DNA of 64,000 nucleotides from Stomorhina lunata. Its lineage: Eukaryota > Arthropoda > Insecta > Diptera > Rhiniidae. Below are positions 54,975 to 64,000 of this stretch, piece by piece. The notes under the pieces were generated by a model that did not search any database, had not been told where the DNA came from, and worked only from the letters and a program-made list of their open reading frames with translations. A program made the position numbers and the translations under genes. Positions within the stretch are counted from its first letter, which is position 1. Each line of letters starts with the position of its first letter. The stretch covers positions 20,351,651-20,415,650 of the forward strand of contig OW121743.1 of the NCBI GenBank assembly GCA_933228675.1, written 5' to 3'.

Positions 54975-56075
54975 GATGAATGATGAAACGTTTAGGGAAT
55001 TGTTACACCTAGTGTCACCATATATTGAGAAATTTCGGAAGAAATACGCTTAGCTGTGACACTTCGATTTCTTGCTTCTGGTGATAGCTATAATAGTCTT
55101 TCGGTCTTCTTCCGTATTGCTCCTAACACCATATCACTTTTCGTACCAAGTGTTTGTAATGCAATTTATAAAGCATTGAAAGGTGCATACTTAAAGGTAT
55201 GAGAATTCTAAACATGAACATATTTTTTAGTTGTACTACTTGTTTGCTTTTATATATATTTTAGGTACCATCCACCCAAGAAGAATGGAATGAAGTAGCG
55301 TTTAAATTTACCAACATGTGGAATTTTCCGAATTGCATAGGGACGGTTGACGGGAAACATGTACAAAAGGTAGCACCACCGAACTCTGGAAGCACATTCT
55401 ACAACTATAAAGGTACACACAGTATAGTGTTAATGGCAGTTGTTGATGCCGAATACAACTTTTTATATGTTGATATTGGTTGTAATGGTCGTGTATCAGA
55501 TGGTGGAGTTTTCGGAAACTGTTCTTTTCAGCGTGCTCTGGATAATAATGATCAAAATTTACCACTACCGAAACCTTTGCCAGGTCGACAAGCAAAGGTT
55601 CCATTTGTTTTGGTTGCAGATGATGCTTTTCGCATGCAGAAACATTTGCTGAAACCATACCCTGGTAAAAGTCTATCTGCAGGACAGAGAATTTAATTAT
55701 AGGCTATCCAGAGCACGACGTATTGTAGAAAATGCATTTGGTATTATGACGAAGCGCTTCCAAATATTTTCACGTCCTTCCAAGCTAAACGCACAAAAAA
55801 CAACCTCTATAACTTTAGCCTGCTGTGCACTGCACAATTTTTTGTTAAAGAAAAAGTTAAATTATACAACGTCGTTGCTTACTGATCGCTTTGATGATAA
55901 CGGTGCTTTAATTCCAGGCACATGGAGAAATGACTTTCCCTTAGCTGCTGTGAATCGGACAGAAAATGCTCCAAGTTCTTATGTAAGCAGTGAAGCAAAG
56001 GTTGTTCGGGAAGAGATGGAAAAGTATTTAATGTCTCCAGCTGGAGAATTGCCCTGGCAATATAAATTTATATAA
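54975..56075 (+). pseudogene. Harbinger transposase (HARBI1-like, DDE_4), frameshifted
   Basis: Reads ETFRELLHLVSPYIEK, a frame break, EEIRLAVTLRFLASGDSYNS, then a 68-bp intron (55197-55264, GT..AG), then VPSTQEEWNEVAF. Catalytic residues are visible: Asp in FPNCIGTVDGKHV, Asp in GRVSDGGVFGN, and Glu in RARRIVENAFGI. A 1-2 bp deletion near 55693 (GQRI, then FNYRLSRARRIVEN in another frame) breaks the protein just before the catalytic Glu. The C-terminus LACCALHNFLLKKK and the end at 56075 are intact. Few lesions, so a fairly young copy. Confidence 0.92.
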
Positions 56076-56381
56076 ATAATGATATGGATACATAATAAAA
56101 TAAAATTTAAACTTTAAATTTCATATCACAAATTCATTTTATTTAATTGCAAATTTGCATACAAATTGCACTCATAAAAAGCTATAAGTTTTAGTTTTTA
56201 AAGAATACAGACTAGAAACTTTTATAGAAAATTTTTTATAAAATTTTATATAATAAAATTTGATATAATTAATATAATAAACATTCAAGTTTTTGTGAGG
56301 AATATAGGTACTTCAGTATCACAAAAATAAAAAAAAAAATAAAAACAATAACAAAACAAACACTTTAATAATATAAATAAA
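56076..56381. other. Spacer between the convergent Harbinger genes
   Basis: AT-rich. AATAAAATAAAAT follows the transposase stop closely (about 56093) and is its likely poly(A) signal. Confidence 0.45.
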
Positions 56382-58217
56382 AACAAGTAAGAGTGTTATA
56401 TTCGGCTGTGCCGAATCTTATATACCCACCATCAAGTTGTGTTAAATTTAGAAACATATCTCATATATCTACAAGGGTGCAGCTAATTCAAAATCTGCAC
56501 CAAATCTGGAAAAATCGCTAAGCTATTTGGTATTGTTGGTAAAACCTTTGGACTAAATTAGGTTTCCGTAGCTTTATAGTTCAACATTCAAAAATATTTT
56601 AGTGGTTTCCCCAGTATTTACTTTGATCAAAATTCGGTCTCATAACCAGGTATAGTTTTACATTAATAAGTTGTTAAATACTTTTCGTTGTGATTAATAT
56701 GTAGTTAGGCTAAACACGTTAATAGTAATACGACAGGTCCATATATTTCGTTATGAGTTCCTAATGCATTCATCATATATAAAGTCTGGGCTGAACATTG
56801 ATTGATGCCTATATAATTTCATAGGTGCAATCTTAATATAATGAATGTACCTCCAAATCTTTTTGATTGTAGATATAAAAAGGGGATGTTATATATATAA
56901 GAATTATAGCCAAATGTTGACCGATTATAACAAAATTTTACACACTGGCTGGTATATATAGAGAGCTTATTCTTGCAAAATTTAGTGACCATAGCTATCA
57001 TAGTTTCTAATTTAATAGCTTTTAACTGGCCTTTGCTAAAATTTTTGGTTTCCGTGAGTGTTTTTCACATGAAAGCTAAAGTCAAATATGTACTGATTCC
57101 TATAAAATTTGATAAACTGATCAAAAATTGCATAAAACTAAAAAATTGCATAAAACCCTATTTTTAATTTAATCGTCATAGCTATTACAATTGTATTCAA
57201 TTTATCAGCATTAATGTGTTTCCCGTGGCGGGGTTATATGGGAGCTCTAACTAAATTTGAACTGATTTTGTCCATTTTCAACACACATCTTTTTCAAGAT
57301 ATCCAAAATACTTTTGGATATCTCTCTTTTCGTTAAGGCGCTATCGTGCTTTTATCTGACGGACAGACGGACATAAACAACCTTTTCTTTATGTATTTTT
57401 GTGTTTCCATAAGTTTTTTATATGGGAGCTATGGTCAAATGATGACGAAATTTTGCACACTGGCTGGCATTGACATAAGACTTCCTTGTGCTTAATTTAG
57501 TCTTACTAGCTCTTGTAGTTAAGGAGCTATCACGATTTTATCTGACGGACATAAATCCCCTTTTCTTTTTGAATTTTTGTGTTTTCGTAAGTTTTTTATA
57601 TGGAAGCTAGGTCAAATAGTGACCGATTGTGACAAAATTTTGCACACTGGCTGGCATTGATATAAGACTTTCTTGTGCTAAATTTAGTGGTTATATCTGT
57701 TATACTTTTAGATTTATTGGCATTTAAGTGTATTTTGGGTGAAATTTAGCCTGTTTGCGTAAGTTTTTTGTATGGGAGCCATGGCTAAATGTGAACCGAT
57801 TTCGATGAAATTTTATATGCTGCCTAATGCTTATCTAAAACTTCTAGATACCAAATTTTGTCATCATAACTGTCATAATTTGTCATTTATTAGCAAATAA
57901 GCGATTAGCCTAGACGAGGTTATACGGGAGCTATGGCCAAATGCTAACCGATTTTGCCCAATTTCAATACCAAAATTTTCTCATAGATAAAGAATGTTTT
58001 TGCTAAGTTTCAGTTAGGTAGCTCTTTTCGTTTAGACGTTATCGTGATTTCAACAGACAGACAGACGGACAGACAGACGGACATAGCTCAATCGTCTTAG
58101 AATTTCATAAGGATTCAGGATATATATCGTTTTTGATTTTTGAACCAATATTAAGGAAATTACAAACGGAATGACAATCTCAATATACCCCCCATTCTTT
58201 TTGATGGTGGGTATAAA
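56382..58217 (-). mobile_element. Helentron-like element, family A, copy 8 (full ends), inside Harbinger
   Basis: Starts AACAAGTAAGAGTG with hairpin ATTCGGC-TGT-GCCGAAT, and ends TTGATGGTGGGTATA at about 58215. It inserted in the A/T-rich spacer between the two convergent genes and destroys neither. Apart from small indels near 57130 and 57320 it follows copy 5 closely. Confidence 0.88.
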
Positions 58218-58231
58218 AACAACGAATCATA

Positions 58232-58912
58232 TTAATCCATGAAGACTTCATTTTCTTCTTCTGCTTCCATTGCGGCTTTAACAAGCTCCAAGTGCAATTT
58301 GTGAGCAATCTTTTTGTTTTTCTTGGCAATTTCTCGCATTTGTGATGCCAAATACATCCCAATCGCATGCCAATTGACTTCTTCAGCGTCTAAATACTTC
58401 AATGCACGCTGAAACATGTCTGTTTTGTCTAGCGTGACTATCTCAGGAATGGAAGTATTTGCTGTCTTAGGGAGAGTAGAATCTTGTGACGTACTACACT
58501 CTAACTGAGGTTCTTCTATATCTAATGTTGACACTGTACATGAGCTTTTTGATGTCGAATGGTGATTATAAAATTGCATTGCTGTCCAATGCGGCCAATG
58601 TGGCTTAATGTTTTCCAACTCCCTGGCCAGATTTTGCCTTAAGTTTTTTTTTCACATTTTGAATTGCCGTTTTGACATTGGACCATTTGGCTCCCGTTTG
58701 TACCGATCCTTGTAGTCGGAGGAAGAATATTCCCAAATACATGGATGCTGTTCTACAGCTTCTATCAACTCCTGAATACTACTGTGTGCCCATGACGAAA
58801 CTACACTTGGTTTTTTTCTTTTTTTCGGCAAGGGTGTTTGTGGTTGCTGGTCGACGGTAAAGCACACAAGTTCACCAGAATCACTCAATTCAATATCGTC
58901 ATCGAATTCCAT
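58232..58912 (-). pseudogene. MADF-type Harbinger partner protein, frameshifted
   Basis: Starts MEFDDDIELSDSGELV at 58912. The MADF-like signature is HSSIQELIEAVEQHPCIWEY, then SSSDYKDRYK, continuing in another frame as GAKWSNVKTAIQNVKKKL and, after a second shift near 58620, IKPHWPHWTAMQFYNHHS to the end EEENEVFMD. In Harbinger elements this second protein helps bind the ends and carry the transposase to the nucleus (known for the superfamily). Two frame breaks, at about 58690 and 58620, disable it. Confidence 0.8.
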
Positions 58913-59084
58913 ATCAAAGCTGCAATTAAAATATACATAATTATTGCACGTTCAACAATAAAAATTCTTACTTACGAAAAGAAATGTTGACCGTAGAATC
59001 ACACAAATAAATTTGATTACAAAAAAAATAAACAATAAATATTGACGCATTTTTGACATTTCTATTGACGAATGGTTACCTATC

Positions 59085-59245
59085 AACCGTTCACACGATT
59101 GCCACACCAGAGTTGCATTTGATTGTCGCAAATCAGTACAATTTTGTTCTTGATTGCCGTATGGGACAATAAATTGTGAAATCACACGATTGGCATATGA
59201 AATATACCAATAATTGGTGCTTTGCGACAATCGTGTGATCCTACC
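59085..59245. promoter_or_regulatory. Harbinger right terminus with repeated CACACGATTG motif
   Basis: CACACGATTG occurs at 59092 and 59183, and inverted (CAATCGTGTG) at 59228, beside TTGCGACAATC/GATTGTCGCAAA copies. They are probably subterminal binding sites for the element's proteins (inference). Confidence 0.6.
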
Positions 59246-59410
59246 TTAAGAAGTAATATGAAAAAGATTTCCTGAACAAAAACTCACAAGTTTTAACCAG
59301 CCAAGGGCAAACAATTCATTTGCTATAACTAGTTATAAGCGAATAAGTTCTGGATACAAACTTACAAGACACACAACAATAGTAAAGAGCATAAAAATAC
59401 TTTAACGCTC
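59246..59410. other. Spacer
   Basis: Nothing recognised. Confidence 0.3.
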
Positions 59411-60215
59411 TAGGGGCCAAAGCGCCGCATTCGATCTCGGTTGAAATATAAAATATTTCAGAAACGTTTATATAGCATATTTTTAGGATAATCTAAATAA
59501 TATATAACATATAAGACTCACTGCAGTGTAGCTTATTTATCAACGTTTCCTGGTCACAAAAAAATTTTATTAAAAATATTTTGACAAACTAAAGTATGAA
59601 ACACAATTGGAACGAACGACCAATTTTTCGGAACGAATATTCGTCGTTAGAAATAGAACATATGGCTTTATATGAGTGTGCCCACAATTGATGAGTACGA
59701 CGAAATTTGTCGTGCGTATCGAAAAGTGCGATAGGTTTACTTATATTTCATATGCAGACCAACGACGACTAAACTGGTTTAGAGTGGCTGTATTTCTATT
59801 TCTGTTGTAAAATATTAGAAATTATATGTGTTCTTGTTAAATATGGTCACCTTATAAAATGTAAACAAAAAAATATGCATTTCAAATAAAATTATTTAAA
59901 TGTAATAATCTCGTGATAATAATAAAAGAATAAAATAAAAATGCATATCCGAAAGTGTCAGTAATTTGAGCAAACAAAAAATCAACAAAAATGACGGCAA
60001 CAACGTTTAATCGCGCCAAATGTGTTTAATGGACGAATTTACAAGACGAATTTTTAAAGCCGAATTCGTCGTGCTGGACGAAATTAGTCATTCGTCCCAA
60101 TTGTTTTTCTACCTTAATGGATATGTTTAGATATCTGTTTACTATTATTAATCTTTTTGCAAAAATTAATTATTTTGAAAATCCATAAGGAATGTTACAC
60201 AATATTTGCTTTAAA
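59411..60215. mobile_element. MITE, family M, copy 5, split by another element
   Basis: Left end AGGGGCCAAAGCGCCGCATT with TCGATCTCGG; internal GCATATTTTTAGGATAATCT and ATATTTTGACAAAC; after the insertion it resumes with GATATGTTTAGATATC and GGAATGTTACACAATATTTG. The right terminus is missing. Confidence 0.7.
59593..60113. mobile_element. Harbinger-like MITE with CAATTGG(A/G)ACGAA ends
   Basis: About 520 bp. Left AGTATGAAACACAATTGG then AACGAACGAC; right (inverted) GGTAGAAAAACAATTGGG then ACGAATGAC. Flanked by TAA and TTA. Its GGTAG terminus matches that of the Harbinger element 350 bp away, suggesting the same superfamily. TTCGTCG/CGACGAA motifs occur many times inside. No coding sequence. 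Confidence 0.65.
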
Positions 60216-60317
60216 ATGCATTAGGTTACACTTTTTACTCTCTTTTATTTTGTTCCATTAGCCAATCTTTAGATCACAAGAAATTTAAGGGTCACTCTAA
60301 ACTCATCTAGAATTGTT

Positions 60318-60364
60318 AGTGCTAAAAGGGCCAATTTCGACATTGGCCCTTTTATCACTAACAA
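60318..60364. repeat. 48-bp palindrome made of M7 ends
   Basis: GTTAGTGCTAAAAGGGCCAA, a short TTTCGA-type centre, then TTGGCCCTTTTATCACTAAC: near-perfect inversion. The half-sites match the inner TIR of family M7, so this looks like two M7 ends joined head to head after internal deletion. Confidence 0.65.
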
Positions 60365-60369
60365 TTTTT

Positions 60370-62183
60370 TTATACCCAACATCAAACAGAATGGGGGGTA
60401 TATTGAGATTGTCATTTATTTTGTAATTTCCTTAATATTGGCTCAAAAATCAAAAACGATATATATTCTGAATCCTTATGAAATTTTAAGACGATTGAGC
60501 GATGTCCGTCTGTCTGTCTGTTGAAATCACGATAACGCCCAAACGAAAAGAGCTAACTCACTGAACCTTAGTAGAAACATTCCTCATCTATGAGAAAATT
60601 TTGGTATTGAAATTGAGCAAAATCGGTTAATATTTGACCATAGCTCCCGTATAACCTCGTCTAGACTAATCGCTTATTTGCTAATAAATGACAAATTATA
60701 ACAGCCATGATGACAAAATTTGGTATCTAGAAGTTTTACAGAAGCACTAACCACAATATAAAATTTCGTCGGAATCGATTCACATCTAACCATAGCTCCC
60801 ATATAAAAAACTTACGGAAACAGCCTAAATTCCACCTGAAATTCACTTAAATGCCAATAAATGATAAACTCTAATATCTAGCTTTGGCCAATAAATTTAG
60901 CACAAGGAAATCTCATGTGAATGCCAACCAGTGTGTTTTGTTACAATCGGTCACCATTTGACCTAGCTCCCATATAAAAAACTTACGAAAACACAAAAAT
61001 TCAAAAAGAAAAGGGGATTTATGTCCGTCTGACCGTCAGATAAAATCGTGATAGCTCCTTAACTACATAAGCTACTAAGACTAAATTAGGCACAAGAAAG
61101 TCTTATGTCAATGCCAGCCAGTGTGCATTTTGTCACAATCGGTCAACATATGACCATAGCTCCCATATAAAAAACTTATGGAAACAAAAAAATACATAAA
61201 GAAAAGGTTGTTTATGTCCGTCTTTCCGTCAGATAAAAGCACGATAGCGCCTTAACGAAAAGAGCTAGAGGGACAAAATTTTTCAAAGGTATTTTGGATA
61301 TCTTGAAAAAGATGTGTGTTGAAAATGGACAAAATCGGTTCAAATTTAGTTAGAGCTCCCATATAACCCCGCCCCGGGAAACACATTAATGCTGATAAAT
61401 TGAATACAATTGTAATAGCTATGACGATTAAATTTAAAATAGGGAAGTTTTATGCAATTTTTGATCAGTTTATCAAATTTTATAGGAATCAGTCCATATT
61501 TGACTTTAGCTTTCTTGTGAAAAACACTCACGGAAACCAAAAATTTTAGCAAAGGCCAGTTAAAAGCTATTAAAATAGAAACTATGATAGCTATGGCCAC
61601 TTAAGTTTGCAAGAATAAGCTCTACAAATATACCAGCCAGTGTGTAAAATTTTGTTACAATCGGTCAACATTTGGCTATAATTCTTATATATATAACATC
61701 CTCTTTTTATATCTACAATCAAAAAGATTTGGAGATACGTTCATTATATTAAGATTGCCCCTATGATATTATATAGACATCAATCAATGTTCAGCCCAGA
61801 CTTTATATATGATGAATGCATTAGGAACTCATAACGAAATATATGGACCTGCCGTATTACTATTAACGTGTTTAGCCTAACTACATATTAACGAAAAGTA
61901 TTTAACATCTTATTAATGTAAAACTATACCCGGTTATGAGACCGAATTTTGATCAAAGTAAATACTGGGGAAACCACTAAAATATTTTTAAATGTTGAAC
62001 TATAGAGCTACGGCAACCGAATTTAGTCCAAAGATTTTACCAACTATACCAATTAGCTTAGCGATTTTTTCAGTTTTGGTCCAGATTTTGAATTAGCTGC
62101 ACCCTGTTTCTGAATTTATTTAACACAACTTGATGGTGGGTATATAAGATTCGGCACAGCCGAATATAAAACTCTTACTTGTT
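60370..62183 (+). mobile_element. Helentron-like element, family A, copy 9
   Basis: 5' TTATACCCAACATCAAACAG; 3' TTGATGGTGGGTATATAAG, hairpin ATTCGGC-ACA-GCCGAAT and CTCTTACTTGTT. Its microsatellite is short (only GTCTGTCTGTCTG). About 1.81 kb. Confidence 0.85.
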
Positions 62184-62632
62184 ATATCTACAATCAAAAA
62201 GATTTGGAGGTACATTGGGTATATTAAGATTGCATCTACGAAATAAGATAACTATCAATCAATGTTAGGTCCAGACTTTATATACGGTAGATGCATTAGG
62301 AACTGCTAACAAAATATATGAAATATATAAATATATGAAAATATATGAAATATGTGCTATCAACATGTTTATGGCGCAACGCAACAGCTTATTAATGTAA
62401 AACTATACTCGGTTATAGAACAGCATTTTGTCCAAGGTAAATACTTGGGAAACCACTTAGATACTTTTAAATGTTGAACTATAGTAACTATACCATTGCA
62501 ACCGAATTTAGTCCCAATATATTACCAACAATACCACATTTGGTCAACATTTTGAATTAGCTGCACTCTCGTACAACTTGATGGTGGGTATACAAGATTC
62601 GGCACAGCCGAATATAACAGTCTTACTTGTTT
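62184..62632 (+). mobile_element. Helentron-like family A, duplicated 3' end (copy 10, 5'-truncated)
   Basis: Begins TATATCTACAATCAAAAAG directly after the end of copy 9 and runs to its own terminus (hairpin, then CAGTCTTACTTGTT). It is not a simple duplicate of copy 9: its sequence is closer to copy 3 (CACTCTCGTACAACTTGATG). Confidence 0.8.
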
Positions 62633-62633
62633 A

Positions 62634-63287
62634 TTATACCCTTCACCACCATAGGTGGAGAGGGTATTATAAGTTTGTGCTGATGTATGTAACGCATAGA
62701 AATATTTGTTTTAGACCCACCTTTTCGTATACCAATAGGCTTAGAATCACTTTCTGAGTCGATTTAGCGATATCCGTCCGTCCGTCCGTCTGGCTGGCAT
62801 GTAAACCTTGTAATCAAACTACTGGTCGTAATTCTAAAGATAATTTGATGAAATTTGGCACAGATCATTTTTTTGACAATGGGACCATGGCTATTGAAAT
62901 TGGTCAAAATTGGTCCATTATTTATGGTACCTTCCATAGGTCCCACTTCCCGGAATTGATATTGGCCACAAATATCAATATTTTTTCATGAAATTAAAAA
63001 AAATACTGCTTATGTGAACTAAAATCACTGTACCAAATTTCGTTGAAATCGGTCCACATTTGATCATAGCTCCCATACAAACTCTTCTTTAAAAACGCAC
63101 TAAATGAGACAAAGTTGACTAAAACGCTCGTTAATCTAAAGATAATGAGAATTTTGAGTTTATTTTTTGCATACATCAGTTTTGTGATAACTGTAATCAA
63201 TTTGCAGGAAAAATAACACTTTTGACCTTTGTGGTGAAGGGTATCGTATGGTCGGGCTTGACCGTCTATAGCACTTTCTTACTTGTT
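62634..63287 (+). mobile_element. Helentron-like element, family B, copy 2
   Basis: 5' TTATACCCTTCACCACCATA, 3' TGGTGAAGGGTATCG (inverse of the 5' end), hairpin GGTCG-GGCT-TGACC, terminus TTTCTTACTTGTTTT. Microsatellite GTCCGTCCGTCCGTCTG near 62775. It abuts copy 10 with no more than a few A/T bases between. Confidence 0.8.
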
Positions 63288-64000
63288 TTTAAATAAAATC
63301 TAAAAGCTAAATGAGCCAATGTTCACAATTTATTTTATTTTTTTAAGCAATTTTATACAATGTCTTATTAGATGCTTCATTTCTAATTTTCTCAAAACAG
63401 ATTTTTTTGACATTGGCCTGTTTAGCACCAAGCCACAGATATATTGTCAGCTGCTACTAGTACAAACGCAAATTTTCGTATGTATTAGAGCCTTTTACTG
63501 GTTTAAACCCAAACTCAATAGACTTCAACTTTAGCAGACATGAGTTTTGTGAATAAAATATTTCATTCATGGATAAACAAAAACCAACAAAAAAAGAATT
63601 GACATGTTTTCAAGTGTTTTCACATAAAAAGAGATATAGAATTTATAACCAAATAGCGAAAACAACAGCTTGACACATGTCAGCGACAGTGAAATTTATA
63701 TTTAGAACATTTTTTGTAACAACAGAAACGAAAGTTAAAAATATTAAATTTCAAAGCATCTTTTCACACCGCAAACATTTTTTTTTTTTTTTTGGACTAT
63801 GACTAGACCATGGAGTTGAGTTTTTTGGTAGATAGAGTAAATTATTCTTATAAATTAATAACTTCTTAGTTAATTTACTTATAGCTTTTAGTGACAATAA
63901 AAACTCGTTTCTTTAATTAAACATAAAAATAAAGTTTAAAATTTTTGTTTAATAAGACATTTGGCAAAACAGCCGATGATATTTTAAAAATTTACTTTAA
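63288..64000. other. Right edge: M7 MITE fragment, then unique AT-rich DNA
   Basis: At about 63390-63443 the M7 right end recurs (GACATTGGCCTGTTTAGCAC, then CAAGCCACAGATATA). The left end is decayed (AGCTAAATGAGCCAATGTTC near 63307). After 63450 I see no gene or repeat. At 63796 a single GACTATGACTAGAC matches the 11-bp satellite in inverse orientation. Confidence 0.45.

Larger units (their letters stand above)
54955..59245. mobile_element. PIF/Harbinger element, two genes, with nested Helentron-like copy
   Basis: Holds a Harbinger-type transposase (plus strand) and a MADF-type partner gene (minus strand) in convergent order, the standard two-gene plan of this superfamily. The right end reads (inverted) GGTAGGATCACACGATTGTC next to TTA, fitting the 3-bp TWA target of Harbinger. 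A matching left TIR was not found, so the left end is decayed or deleted. Without the insertion at 56382-58217 it is about 2.4 kb. Confidence 0.8.

Noticed and set aside
58952..59230. A 92-codon minus-strand frame at the Harbinger right end
   Set aside because: It covers the terminal repeats and motif copies, has no recognisable domain, and lies upstream of the MADF start.

Overview
The window is nuclear DNA of an insect, most likely a higher (possibly calyptrate) fly. Reasons: it is AT-rich, has spliced genes with GT..AG introns, and is packed with fly-type repeats: Helentron/DINE-1-like elements carrying (GTCT)n microsatellites, an irritans-type mariner, a Tc1-like element, PIF/Harbinger, a piggyBac-like MITE and non-LTR retrotransposon scraps. 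The species cannot be fixed from the sequence alone.

Only one host gene is convincing. It is a seven-exon, plus-strand arrestin-family gene at 1052-24484. All six introns use GT..AG boundaries with compatible phases and splice to one open frame of about 834 codons. The arrestin N- and C-domains are recognisable, but there is an added 134-residue His/Gln/Ser-rich N-terminal exon, a serine-rich insertion of about 130 residues at the hinge between the domains, and an acidic C-terminal tail. Its introns are swollen by repeats: intron 2 is 88% one perfect 11-bp tandem array, and intron 6 (13.7 kb) holds a 6.7-kb array of a palindromic 31-bp unit, a perfect 815-bp tandem duplication and several mobile elements.

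Downstream (24.5-64 kb) I see no other host gene. The DNA is a layered graveyard of transposons: a mariner interrupted by a Helentron-like element (25.8-28.3 kb), non-LTR remnants (28.4-29.4 and 36.9-39.1 kb, the latter split by a Tc1-like element), two copies of a SINE/Helentron composite (29.5-31.5 and 34.6-36.7 kb), a nest up to five levels deep (39.9-44.0 kb), an 8.2-kb (TTAGTA)n array next to a fold-back element (45.0-53.8 kb), a two-gene Harbinger element interrupted by a Helentron-like copy (55.0-59.2 kb), and more Helentron-like copies to 63.3 kb.

The most interesting signal is the set of non-autonomous Helentron-like families, called A, B and C below. They differ inside but share the same ends: a 13-18 bp subterminal inverted repeat, a short 3' hairpin 10-20 bp from the end, and a common 3' terminus close to CTTACTTGTT. 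They insert between T's without clear target duplications. Three arrays together make up about 18.7 kb, or 29% of the window, and may be affected by assembly error.
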